DNA of 64,000 bases. It comes from Gibbula magus. Taxonomy: Eukaryota > Mollusca > Gastropoda > Trochida > Trochidae. Of the stretch, positions 22,705-54,377 are shown in pieces. The notes under the pieces were generated by a model, which saw only the letters and a program-made list of their open reading frames with translations, was not told the DNA's origin and did no database searches. Each line of letters opens with the position of its first letter. Positions within the stretch are counted from its first letter, which is position 1. Location: positions 49,551,750 to 49,615,749 of the forward strand of contig OW388296.1 in the NCBI GenBank assembly GCA_936450465.1. Direction: 5' to 3'. The position numbers and the translations under genes are program-made.

Positions 22705-22884
22705 ATGATAAGGACGTGCACTTTCAGTTTCTGCACATGCATAATGATGATACTCGATTTCAATTGGAAACTAGTAATTATGATATGTTTAGCGATTGGG
22801 GATGAATATGCAAGCTGAGTGAATTTTTGGAACGTATTAAAGCCAAATAAAATTTTATGAAACACAATGAATGTACCTTTAAGG
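22705..22884 (+). mobile_element. Right-end fragment of the 491-bp TTAA element
   Basis: Matches 9165-9373 closely, including GGGGATGAATATGCAAGCTG and AAAATTTTATGAAACACAAT, and ends in CCTTTAA. The left part of the element is absent here. Confidence 0.7.
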
Positions 22885-23511
22885 GGCATAATGATATATG
22901 AATAATAGGAATGATAATTCATTCTACCGATACATATGTTGATGAAATGATTAAACAAGATTCTATGTCCAACCCGGAACCAGTGTTACTGGCCTAAAAC
23001 CTAAAACTTTAGCAAATACATTTAATAATGTGATTAGATTAGTTTTTCGTGCACCTTTCTTGTATAAGGAAATAATAATTCATTCAACCCATTGATTAAA
23101 TTACATTAAACTAGATTCTGTGATATGCGAGTAAGCCAGTGCTAGTGTTTTTTAATTTAAAAAAACGTGATACGACTGAATAAGACTCTCTGCAATAAGA
23201 AACCCTCCAGCTGCACCTTCAACACATTCCAGTAGCACAAATTCCAGTATTTCACAAACAAATTACGTGTTAGACGGGGTATACCTACACAATGGTAACC
23301 CAGACACATTCAGGTAAATACAGAGTGAAACACGCTGGGATACCCTGTAATTGCTCCTTCCACACAGCTCCAACTATGTCATCACAACCATCGTTGGAAA
23401 AGGGAATTATTGCCCAGTTATTATCAATATCCAATTCTGTGTGAAATCAGATCACACATGAGTCAGTTAGAGGTCTGTGTAACTGAAGAAAAGAGCTTTC
23501 AGTGAACAGAC

Positions 23512-25623
23512 ATGGGAGCTAAACTACCAAAGGAACTGCGTCTCAACAACGTGTGCTTGAACAGGTGCTCGTCTCAGTGCTTCTACACTTCTCAGGTGAG
23601 ACATTATGACCTCAAAGAAATGGTTGGACCTGGTGTTGTTGTTTTTTGCTTTGAAATACACTAATGGGCAAAAGAAACTTGACCTTATTTTATACAGAGT
23701 CAAACACATAGAGGATATTGTATGTATATGAGTGTCTATGTCATACTATGTTTACGACACATTTGGGTGAATATTAGTATTTCCCGAGCGAGAGCGAGGG
23801 ATATACCGATATTCAGACACGAGACTTAGACACGACATAGACTTATAACTTGGAAGAGAGTTATATAATTGAAACGACACACTGTTTCACTTAGAAGTTG
23901 ATAATCAAAGAAGAATTCTAATTGGATAGGTAAATCGTGCTTTATAAATAAGCTGATAATTGAGAGAGCTACGGCTTCAAAGTTTAACCATAATTCATAG
24001 AGGAAAGCTATGCTTTGACCATACTTAACATACATGTAGGTTTATAGTAGTTCATTCAAATATCAATTATATTTATAAAAGCAGTAACATCATAGTTCGC
24101 ATATAAATCTAAGACCGTAACAATAAGTCATCCTCGATAACAATGAATATCTACTGAGCTTTATCGGAACGTATCCCCTGGAGTTCTCAAGGATGGGAGG
24201 AGGTGGGGTCAAGACACTACGTTCTAATGGCTAGATTAGTATTGGACTCGTTTGTACCAGGGAAAAGTTGGGTCAAGGTAAACAATTACTTATATCATTC
24301 CAACAATTTCTTAGTATTCAAATATCGACCAATATGTATTCTATTTTCCAGTGGCGATGCCCCTACCCTGTATATCTCGCCTATCGGTGGATACTGGCCC
24401 TCTATACTGTGAGCGCATTTATCTACATGGTGGTTGTGATACAACAGCTCCATACCAGCCACCCTGCACAGAGCCACAGCGCAATGGTGTACTTAACGTC
24501 TTGGGCGTATCTGGCGTTGACGTGTCACTTTGTACTTGCTGCCGTCATAACGTCGATTTGCAGCACCAAGAGGAATCCGCATTTAGACGTCGAATCTCCT
24601 GGTCAAGTTTCGAGTGGAAATCTGGACATGGGGTTAAAGTCTTTGAGAACAAAGCAACCAGATACTTCACCCCACGTTTGCAGCCAGGATGTCAAGGGGA
24701 CACCGAACTCGGACGCCGAATCTACTGGTAAAGGTTCTCGTAAAAAGGACAGGAAATCTAAGTATTTGAGAGGCGAAGAACGATATACTGTCCTACCTGT
24801 TATTGCTTCTGGTACTGGGAAGTTAGAAACTGTTAACAAAGGGATAAGTCGTTGTACAGAAACAAGGCAACTAGAACAAGATTCTTCCATCGTCACACAC
24901 GTTTCAGAGCATGGAAGTACCTCTGAAGAACCCAATGAGGATGACACACTTGAGCGTGATATAACAGATAGCATAGGTGATTCATATAAAGTCGATGATT
25001 ATCCTTTGAACACATCACACTTTACAAACGTGGAACACATTGAATCCGGGCATATTGTTCCCGACGAAACCATTGATAATGGAAGTGACGTTGAGCGTGA
25101 TAGAACCCACAGAGACTTGAGTACCACAAACAATGCCAATGGGAGTGTTGATGGAAACGAAGTGGTGAGCACTGACGGTGCTGTTATACCATGGTATTGC
25201 AAACTGTCATGGGTTCTAGCAAATATATCCTCCACATTCTCCCTTGTGGTGACTGGTATCTATTTCGGAGCGATGTTCAAAGGGTCATTCCGAGATATAT
25301 TCAATGACGTCAACACTCATATTCTCAACGCTGTTTTGGCCATTTTGGACAACTTCATCAGCGCTCGACCGACTCGTATACTTCACGTTGTCTACTCGCT
25401 TGGCTTCGGTTCATTGTACCTCATCTTCAGTGTGGTTTTCTGGGCTGTTGACCCTCGTAACGTCATTTATCCTGGTTTAACAGACTGGAACAACCCGGGT
25501 GTTTCCTCAGCTGTCTCTGCAATAATAGCCTTTCTTATTTTCATATTTCATGGACTTCATTTTGTCATGTATAAAATAAGGCTTAGAATATTCTACAGAA
25601 TTTATAGACCTCGGGCACATTGA
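23512..25623 (+). CDS. Rolling-stone-family multi-pass membrane protein
   Basis: Exon 1 is 23512-23595 (28 residues, beginning MGAKLPKELRL and ending TSQ) and exon 2 is 24352-25623, phase 0, giving 451 residues. The SQ|WRCP junction and following hydrophobic segments match the start of rolling stone (Rost) family proteins, first known from Drosophila myoblast fusion. Predicted helices: about 37-61, 72-98, 312-334, two between 345 and 390, and 405-430. Residues 100-308 form a hydrophilic, Ser/Asp/Glu-rich loop, making the protein much longer than the roughly 270-300 residues usual for the family. The ATG at 23512 is in good context and follows an AT-rich leader. Cellular role in this animal is not known; plasma-membrane location is inferred. 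Confidence 0.8.
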
Positions 25624-25860
25624 TTTTGAACTATAAAACCAGGGACTCTATATACAATAATTTTAGATTTTATTCATAAATTTATTAACATGTTTAATAG
25701 AAAGAAGCATGTATATTCCTTGTCAAAACAGCAGTGTTAAATGTACTCAGTAATAATGTGAGCTTTTCTCACTTATATTATATTATGTGGGGACATTTCT
25801 TACATGTTTTACACCTAGTATCCAAAATAATACTTTCAATTGAACTAAAACAAGTATTTG
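25624..25860 (+). other. 3' flank of the rolling-stone-like gene
   Basis: AT-rich presumed 3' UTR. No canonical AATAAA is seen close to the stop codon, so the cleavage site is not determined. Confidence 0.4.
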
Positions 25861-26822
25861 TCACTAAGGTGACATGATCCCCGCCGCAAATTAATACTTC
25901 AAAATTTAAAAATAATGTCAAGATCAGCAAAATCGACTGTCAAACATGTCGCAAAAGTCAAAGTTCCACTGTGACCTTGAGAAAAATGTCAAGGTCACCA
26001 AAATCTAATCAGCCCTTTGTTTTTCCTAGGAGGTGCATTATATAAGATATGATGGAATTCCGGTGAATGGTTCTTGAGATATCCCGCTGACAACCTTTAT
26101 ATGTTCATTAACATGTCAAAAAATTCAAAGTTCCGCTGTGACCTTGAAACTTATGTCAAGGTCACCAAAATCTAATCAGCCCGTTGTCTTCCCTAGAAAG
26201 TTCTTTGTGTAAGAAATGATGGAATTCCGGTGAATGGTTCTTGAGATACCCTGCTGACAAGCTTTACATGTACATTAACATGTCGAAAAATTCAAAGTTC
26301 CGCTGTGACCTTGAAAATAATGTCAAGGTCACCAAAATGTAATCAGCCCGTCATCTTCCCTAGAAGGTGATCTAAGTAAGAAATGATGGAATTCCGGTGA
26401 ATGGTTATTGAGATATCTTGCTGACAAGCTTTACATGTACATTAACATGTCGAAAAATTCAAAGTTCCGCTGTGACCTTGAAAATAATGTCAAGGTCACC
26501 AAAATCTAATCAGCCCGTCGTCTTCCCTTGGAGAAGCTATGTGTAAAATATGAAAAGAATCCAGCAAATGGTTATTGAGATATCCCGCTGACAAGGGTAA
26601 AATGACAAAGTCTCATTGTGACCTTGAAATGAAGGTCAAGGTCACAAACCTCTGTAGGAACATTACTCTTGCTATGATGAACCCATATGCAAAATATGAA
26701 AAGAATCGAGTGAACAGTATTTGAGTTATTCCATTTCGTACGGACGTACGGACATACGGACGGACGCAGCCGAATACTATATCCCCTGCTTCGCGCTAAA
26801 CGCGCGGCGGGGAATAATAAAG
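25861..26822. repeat. 167-bp tandem array with paired TCAAGGTCA sites
   Basis: The landmark 'aaatctaatcagccc' (one copy with a single change) recurs at 26001, 26168, 26335 and 26502: a constant 167-bp period, with partial units on both sides. Each unit contains TGACCTTGA followed by TCAAGGTCA (five pairs, from 25972 to 26644). The block is bordered by CCCCGCCGC on the left and GCGGCGGGG on the right, suggesting that it lies within a TIR element. The right end also carries a short (GGACGTAC)-like run. Similar arrays are common molluscan repeats. Confidence 0.85.
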
Positions 26823-29800
26823 GCTTGTCGTTTGAAGTGAACAATATTGTACTTTCCCGAATTACAGAGTAGCATTGCATCCAAATATAACAAATGTATT
26901 AACGGTCTCAAACCAGATAAAGTCTTCTCATAAAAACATTAACATAACTCCATATTAATGATCACCTTTTATTTCATTGACAATGTTCCATTTTGACTGA
27001 AAGGTAGCATTGGTGAAGTATAACAATAAATGAATATATTGAGTAAGAGTAAGAGGGCGAGGTTGAACAAGAACATCACAAATACATCACAGATTATACA
27101 TACAAAGACACTGACTATGAACTGTATTGTTTTGTATGGAGGTACATACAGCAAAGACCTATTATCAAGAAATCGACAATGGAATATGAAGTATGATTGA
27201 AAATTATGTATATTACTTATGATACATAACATTCAAACTTTTAAATGTCCACTCACCATTTTTTTCAGTATATCAGATAAGTATAAGACGAGAATTGAAC
27301 ATATTTTATTTTTTCTATTTTTACCACTGTTATGTTGAATTTCCATCATTGTACATAATAAAATAAAATCGTTTCTTTTCTTCCGAGTTATCATTAAGAA
27401 TAAACACAATGCAAATTGGAATGATTGACAGCTTACATATTTTCTGTCAGAAATTCATTTTGTATATATATAAAATGAACATTTTATGATATAATGAATG
27501 GAAGATAAAGATAGAGATCGTTTTTGGAAGGCATTCTGTTCAATTTGTTTCTGTGAAAAAGATAATGAATGGGATGTGATTATAGTGTCAAACAAAATCT
27601 GAAAGTTGATATTGTATAGATATTAATTTGTTTTCTCAAAATTTCTTACAAAATTTCTATACCTACACATTTCTAACATATCTTGAGCATTATGTGTCTT
27701 TTGATTAATCATTTTGACGCAAATCTAATTAACCATAAACAATGTTTAAAAAAGATGCAAAAAAATGTTTTTTAATGAGAATTATTATAGTTGATAATTT
27801 ACTAATTGAAATGAATTTCATTTCGACTAAATGAGCATAACCATAACAAAAGATAAACCATTGAAACAAGTATAACAGGGAATAACAAGTTAGAAAAGTA
27901 GAAAACAAAACATAGTTACAACTACACACAAACTGCAGGATAATCAGAACTTCACAACACTCAAAATATTACAGACAGATTTTCCTAAAATATATATGTA
28001 TGTCACTTATAAAAGAAATAGAGACTTCAAAGATTAAATATATGGTCACTTAGGCTGCATAAAAAATGTTAAATATTTCTCGGGCATTTAGTTTTATTAT
28101 GATGGAGTATGATTTTCATTTTACTTTTTATAGAAACATAATGACCTGGGAGGAGCCAATTTGATATTTTTTCAACAAAACATAACTTGGAAGTGCAAGA
28201 ATTGCTCAAGGTTAAGCACAAGTGTCCTTATAGTAATCAATAAAGTAGGTGAACAAATTGATTTTGGGGTTGTAGCTAAAATTATGCGGTAAATTCTTTT
28301 ATTTTTTAAAAAGAAAATAAGAATCTGTTACACCACAGATAAAATTGATGTGCCAATACAAGAGAAACATTTCACTTTTTAAATTTAGCCTTAAAATATT
28401 TCTGACATCTAGTACATGTCACATATAAAAAGTTGTGATGTTTTATTCACTAAAATCAATGATAATATATATATCAGTAATATTATGCAAATTTGATGAA
28501 TATTAAAAAGACAGATAACCATATGTTCACAAACACAAACTAGATAGAGTGAGAACTTCAAAACTGCTCAAAACTCCATACAGTTCATCACTCCGTTCAG
28601 TTTATCAGCAGCATTACAAGTAAACAAAACATGTCAACATTTCATATATTTACAAATATGTGCTAAAATATGTATCAGAAACACTCAACAAAACAATCAA
28701 GGTAACAGGACCAGATATACAATATTATATTTTTATGTTACATATATTTTACCAGTGCATGAAATAAGGCAAGTGACCTGGTTCCTTTTAGCCAAAGTTG
28801 GTAACTTTTTGGATCTTTTTAAAAATTAATTTTAACATGAAAATTGACAAAAAACTATGCTTTTGGACTGGTAACCTTTTAGGCTTATACAATAAACTGA
28901 TTTCACCCATGAATTTTTAGTAACACTAAAGTAACTCATTTTGTTAAAACAAATTAATAAGTAGAATATATTCATAGCAAAGACAGAACAGCATTAAAAG
29001 ATGGTGAACAATTTCACAGATATGCCTCATAATTTAAACAGTGAACGCACATTTAAATAGATGTAATGCATGTGCAATTAGTAGGAAATGTGCATCTACA
29101 ACTCTGATTATAGTTAAAAGAGTTATTCAACAAATCCTATATCATACATCATACCAACAAGACAGTAATCAATGTATTTGAGACAAAACATCAAATGCAT
29201 TACATCATATTCTTTGTCGTACTCTTAAGAAGTCAACAAAAATGTTTAACATGGTTTTATGGGTGAATTTCACATGATTTCATGTCACTTTTTCAATTAA
29301 TCTTTAAATGTCATAGAAGCAAAACATGTCAATAAATTAAAGGACAAATAATCAACAACATTACCCTAAAACCATTTGCTGCTATAGTTGAGCTCTTCTG
29401 TACAATTCAAATGATCCAGCAGTAACAGTGATATCCTTCCTAAAATACTTGATGTATGATTTAAACAATATTTATTCAGAAAAATGGATTGGTAAACAGG
29501 CATAACACCTTGAAAATACCTTGCTATATTTCAAATGAAGTGAATTGAGTAGTAAGAGTATTACTAGTTATAAAATATAACACTAAAATTGTCTATAATT
29601 CGACCAATTCCACTACAATCAAACCATTTCATTTTGTTCCTCCTTGTTGTCCTACTTAACTACACCCTTGAGTCATAGCTTACATCCAATCAACACATGT
29701 TGATGGGTCACAAGCAGCACGGGAGACACATATTTGACTTGATTGGGGTTCTATGCTGCTTTCAAGTTTATTTCACTTCACAAGACTGCTAGTATTATTG

Positions 29801-31493
29801 CAGGGAGAAAGCCTGCAACACCATGTGGCTATGCATTGCGGTGAAACCTGCGAGCATCGGCTGGAACTAGTGAACCATGAACCACTCGAATTCGGTCTAA
29901 CATTGCACCCAAACCTTACTGCATGTAGGACAGTTCTCCACAGCAGACAAGTTTGTCAAGCCCCTGGCAAGATACAAACCACAGACTTCTTAATCCGAAG
30001 CCAAACTGCTAACCAGTGTGCCATGACGCCATCCCACCCCCCAAATATTGAAAGGGTGTCAAGACCAAATGTACAAACTTTAGTCTCCATCAGAAAATGG
30101 CTCACCCATACCATAATCTCTGACCATACAGAATTGATGAACTAAAAATAGAGCAAAAGTCTAAGAGTCAAAACAGCAGTCTGGTATAGATTATGGTACA
30201 TTGAAGGTCATTTCTATAGTGTGTGATATTTAGGAGCAAGACTTAACCTTTAAAGTTAGTCGTATGAGGGTAAAGAAGTGATGTTATGCAGATGTATAAT
30301 GAAGACAACAAGCTGGCCTGGTTTCAGGATGTTTGTTCAAAAACTGGCTTGCAATTATATTGCACTGGTATTAATACTTCGTTAAAGACCTGAGAGATAA
30401 TAGGGGATGATAAAGTTGATTATGGTAGCATAATGGACACCTTATTCAACAAAGATGGAGAATGACTGATTTCAGAGAACGCAATCTATTGGTTTGATTC
30501 TAACATTAAAAGTATCAATGAATTTCTTCATTTTGCAATTAAAACAAGCAGACAGTCTACTATATCCCCTGCCAAGTGGGAAAGTTTCAAACAGCGAACA
30601 ATGATTATGGAACTTTATTCTTTAATAACTCATTAGTTATAAATTCACGCTTAAACCCTAAAAGGCACATCTACACATGATGACTGGTCCATAGATTTTG
30701 AGTTCCGGTCTGGAAACAAAACCAAGATGCGCAGACGATGGGACAGACAGAGGTCATATCTATATCCATCGACAACTTGGTTGTGGAGGGGATAATAAGT
30801 AGTAACTAACTAGGTTAACACAACTAATTCCTCTTTAAATCTAAATTTTGGTTTCAATGGAACACGGTTCAAATTTATATTTCACATTTTGAAATTTTAA
30901 ACTCTAGTTAAGCCTTTAGCGTCTACATTCATTGCTAACAAACCACTCCTGTTTAAAATACATACAACCAAAAGAGTCTAATAACTCACTACAAGTGGTG
31001 AGGTTACGACTTCTTTATATTTCCTTTAAGAGGATGGACTAGCAAATTCACATCCATGCTGCAGGTTAAGTTATTCAAACCAGATGAATTTAAAGGGAGG
31101 GTTCTATCTTTTTGTGGAGACGAAATAAGAGGGCACCATCCTGTTTATACATATGTCATTAATATGTTTATAACACAATCCATTTGAACATATTACTGAG
31201 GGTTGTGTTGGTGAGTTTAGATTTTGATAAAGAATAGCACACATTCATTTAAAAATAAAAACAATGAAAAGTGAAGCCATTTTCCAGGAATAACTAAACA
31301 TTGTTGATTCTAAGGATAATATTTGTTACTTTGTGGACATTCTATCTCATATATGTTTTATCCTTAAAAGTTGGAATCAGTAAAAGTACATCAATTCTCA
31401 ATTCACGTAATGAAAAAAACAAAATGGCAGGCAACTCTGATAGATCCCTCTCTTTAACATTTCTCTACCAGTTTTCTATGAGTTCTAGTCAGG
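26823..31493. other. AT-rich region, possibly long copine 3' UTR
   Basis: A 4.7-kb stretch lacking convincing exons and notably poorer in TIR elements than its surroundings, apart from a SINE at 29744. It lies immediately downstream of the copine stop codon on the minus strand and contains several minus-strand AATAAA sequences (for example near 29470 and 26968). A long 3' UTR is possible but unproven. Confidence 0.35.
29744..30041 (-). mobile_element. tRNA-derived SINE, diverged copy
   Basis: Shares CCATGTGGCTATGCATTGCG and GAGCATCGGCTGGAACTAG with the copies at 17690, 39630 and 43963. The tRNA-like head at the right end has decayed B-box bases. Open frames crossing it are spurious. Confidence 0.75.
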
Positions 31494-51222
<19,729 letters not shown>

Positions 51223-51680
51223 TTTGAAACTCTTTCGCAAGAAAGGTTTATTCTTGCATACTCGCACTCCGCACAGCGACATTGCGTGCACAAGCACATA
51301 CGCGGAGTATTCAAACCATTTCCTTTTCACAAGTTCTTCTTAACGTGTATATGTAATTAAAAGCGAACATTTTGTGATGAAAACATAGTGCGAAATTAGT
51401 ACCACATATGTTACTTATATTTTAACCAAATTGCAAAGTGATTTAGAAAGATTAGCAACATTTTGAATGTATAGGCCTAATAAAAAATTGTTGGTGTTAC
51501 TGTTAGGCCACTTTTTTATCCGGCATACTACATTTGTGTACGTACTATATATTAGCCAACAATATCTTGTAAACTGGCAGTTGGCCTGAACTAATATCAA
51601 ATAGATATGACAGACTCAGAGACTAATTAAGGGCGTTTGTAAATAATTATTCAATAGTTTCATTTTCTATTTGGAATGTA
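51223..51680. other. Presumed copine promoter and 5' flank
   Basis: Immediately upstream (minus strand) of the copine ATG. No TATA box is evident; the first 100 bases are comparatively rich in CpG (for example around 51264-51305), which fits a dispersed-start promoter. Nothing else recognised. Confidence 0.4.
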
Positions 51681-52510
51681 AAGCCACACGGCTGTAGGAA
51701 AACTCCTACCCAAAACGAACTCGTACCCACAAAAATCAGAGAACTCGTACCCAAATCCGCAGGAGAACTCGTACCCACTTTTTATTTTTGGTATTAGATG
51801 TATTAATAATATAAATACAACTAATGTATTATATTATTATCAAACAAGAATAATCTATTTGTCTATAACTACAATTAAAAACAATAACTTAATAAATAAT
51901 AAAAATGATTGTTTATTGGTATATAAAGCGATTAATTAGTGGATGACGCTGTTAATTAATGAACAATGACTAGGCAATTATCTCAAGTAGCAATTGAATT
52001 GTTAATCTGTTATCCCTTCTATTCACTCGTCCCATTCCTGCATCACGAGGCAGAATTCTTGCCGCTTGAAATCAAAATGATCATTGATTGTCAGCTAAAC
52101 CGTCGCCAGACAGGAGCCCAGAAGCTACAGAAGCCCAGAAGCTACTTTGAGCTGTGGGAGCCGTAGCAAAAATTAACGGGCTAATTGCTCTCCCTGAACT
52201 GTCCTGAACTATCCTGTGATTTTAGTGCTATGATCGTTATTCTTTTTGTGATAAGTGCTGTATTGAAATGAGCTGTTTTTAATGATGTGATAATAAAGGT
52301 TTTTATGTTAATGGATGTTATGTTATGTTATGAAACTATGCAATAAACATCATACAAAAGCAATATTATTGTCTTGTCTCTCCTATTTATCTATAAATAA
52401 TAAGTGGGTACGAGTTCTCCGATTTTTTTGGGTACGAGTTATCCGTGGGTACGAATTCCCGATGGGGACGAGTTCGTTTTGGGAACGAGTTTTCTGCATC
52501 CCAAGCCACA
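51681..52510. mobile_element. 814-bp TIR element with reiterated 13-mer ends and 8-bp duplication
   Basis: The element 51689-52502 is flanked by AAGCCACA at 51681-51688 and 52503-52510. The ends are inverted (AGGAAAACTC against GAGTTTTCTGC). Each arm contains three or four iterations of a GAACTCGTACCCA-like motif, inverted between arms. An 8-bp duplication suggests hAT-type mobilisation. No transposase frame is visible in the AT-rich middle. Confidence 0.8.
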
Positions 52511-52640
52511 GCTAGGGGCTTGTATTGCTGAAAACAAACAATTCCTAGGTCCAATACTTTGATACGATATACTCTATACTAATAAATAAAGATACGGTGT
52601 ATCGTTTCGAAGTATTGGACCTACAATACAAGCCCCTGTG
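52507..52640. mobile_element. hAT-like foldback element, copy 2
   Basis: Runs from CACAGCTAGGGGCTTGTATTG to CAATACAAGCCCCTGTG-type ends, with internal GGTCCAATACTTTGATACGA and its inverse. Related to 1181 at the termini and to 60110 throughout. Its left tip overlaps the target duplication of the adjoining 814-bp element. Confidence 0.75.
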
Positions 52641-52650
52641 TGTCAGACTC

Positions 52651-53132
52651 GTGACACTTATATTCGTATGGTGACGTTATTTACATACAGACTTAATTGC
52701 ATGTTAATTTAGTCTGGGATAAATAATTTTCATGAAATAATTTCTGTTTAGATCAATGTTAAATTTTTCATACTGATTTTAAATCATCTCAGCTTGAAGA
52801 ACCTGATTTAAATTAAATTTTCGGACGATAATTGAACTAATGTCATCCGATTTCCCTACATGTGTACGTTAGATAAAAACGTTTCCCATAGACCGCCATG
52901 TTAAATGTTTTCACAACTATGTATATATGTTGATCAAATTACTGCCATTCACAAAATAGAAAACGGAAAATTAAACTTAAATTATGAGTTTGAAGCCAAG
53001 ACAATTTCCCCACAAACCTGATAAATGTGAATAGAATAGGACACAAATCGTATCTATGAAAATTATTTGTCCCAGGCTAAATTAACATGCAAGTCTATGG
53101 AAATAACGTCACCGTACGAATATAAGTGGCAC
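52651..53132. mobile_element. 482-bp element with ~75-bp inverted arms
   Basis: The left arm starts GTGACACTTATATTCGTATG and the right arm ends CGTACGAATATAAGTGGCAC. The pairing continues inward through GCATGTTAATTTAG and GGGATAAATAATTTTCATG. No ORF and no clear target duplication. Confidence 0.65.
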
Positions 53133-53705
53133 GGCACTGTATATACGGTCTAATACGTCAATCAAAATAAATTTAGATTGACATATTTTTAAACTAAAGT
53201 GTAAACAAAAGTTTGTAATAAAATCTTGTTTCGACAACTAAGTTCACTAATATTAGAGTGTCAAAAATATTTCGGCACCAAAAGATGCTCTTGAATATTT
53301 TTTATATCGCTTGTTTTAGCCTATATAAAAATTAAGATTTCATACATACCAACTAGTACCACAACATACGTTTCGTATACCACCTTTTGAGGGAAGAGGT
53401 CATAATTAATCAAATACGCCTAAACATCGTGAAGGCCTATGTAGGCCTACGTTCATAATAGAGTTGTATCCAGGAAACCTTGATCTCTTATGTAGGCCTA
53501 ATCTGCTTCAAAATTTTGATTCCCTCCAAATAATTATTTTAGGCCTATATATTTGTTTTGGTGTAAAATAATATTTTTTCATTTAAGCTTCCATTCAAGG
53601 TATATATGGCTCTACAGAATATGACCCCATGCAGTCCCCGATAGAGTATTGGAAACCCGAATGAGTCAATAGAAAGCGCTGGAACATGAACTAAGGTACA
53701 CTCAA

Positions 53706-53945
53706 TACCAGTCCCAACTTCCCAACGCAAGGCATAACTCTTGCCAGTCTCCATTACAGGCTGATTTAGGCCTTGCAGTATTTCCTTAAGAAATCTGTGT
53801 TTAGAAATCCAGACCCGCTATGCATTTCTGGTGCAGCGATTCACTATCTTGACACAAAAAAACGAGGGAAATACCGCAAGGTTAAATCAGCCAGTTATGC
53901 AAACTGGCAAGAGTTATGCCTTGCGTTTGGAAGTTGTACCAGTCC
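53706..53945. mobile_element. 222-bp TIR MITE with 9-bp target duplication, copy B
   Basis: The element 53715-53936 begins CAACTTCC and ends GGAAGTTG. The exact duplication TACCAGTCC lies at 53706-53714 and 53937-53945. It is about 90% identical to copy A at 641-863. Confidence 0.9.
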
Positions 53946-53952
53946 CTACAGA

Positions 53953-54377
53953 GTACCGTATTTCCTCTAATAAGCGCAGGGTCTTAAATAAGCGCGGGGC
54001 CTCTAATTGATTGAAAAATATATTATATTCATTTAAGAAATGGATAGGGCAAAAGTTATAATCGATGAATATTTGACAAGGCTCAAATACATAACACAAA
54101 ATCATGCAGAAAGGAATTTAAAAAATGTACAAGTGAAGTAGATAAACTTTTAGTGGGTAAACATGAATTATACATTATTAGAAATATAATTCTTATGACA
54201 AATACATTATGAAAATCGTCGGGTCTGAACCATTAGAATAATGCTTCCTTGGTAAACTTAAATTTTCTATTAAAGAAATAAGCGCCTTGTCTCCAAAAAG
54301 CGTCGGGCCTCTAATAAGCGCCGGGAGGTCAGGGGGTGCTGAAAAAATAAGCACCCGGGCGCTTGTAAGAGGCATTA
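53953..54377. repeat. TIR element with AATAAGCGC repeats
   Basis: The left end ACCGTATTTCCTCTAATAAG and the right end CGCTTGTAAGAGGCATTACG are imperfect inverted repeats, with several internal 'aataagcg(c/t)' units. End style as at 12202 and 3483. Confidence 0.6.

Noticed and set aside
22479..22958. 159-codon minus-strand frame
   Set aside because: Spans a foldback element and a TIR-element fragment that recur elsewhere; no domain-like composition.
25861..26822. CRISPR-like regular direct repeats
   Set aside because: The 167-bp period, repeats longer than spacers, and the eukaryotic context make it an ordinary satellite-like array.
29753..30145. 130-codon plus-strand frame
   Set aside because: Lies across the antisense of a tRNA-derived SINE; the same peptide pieces recur in the frames at 39621 and 43981.
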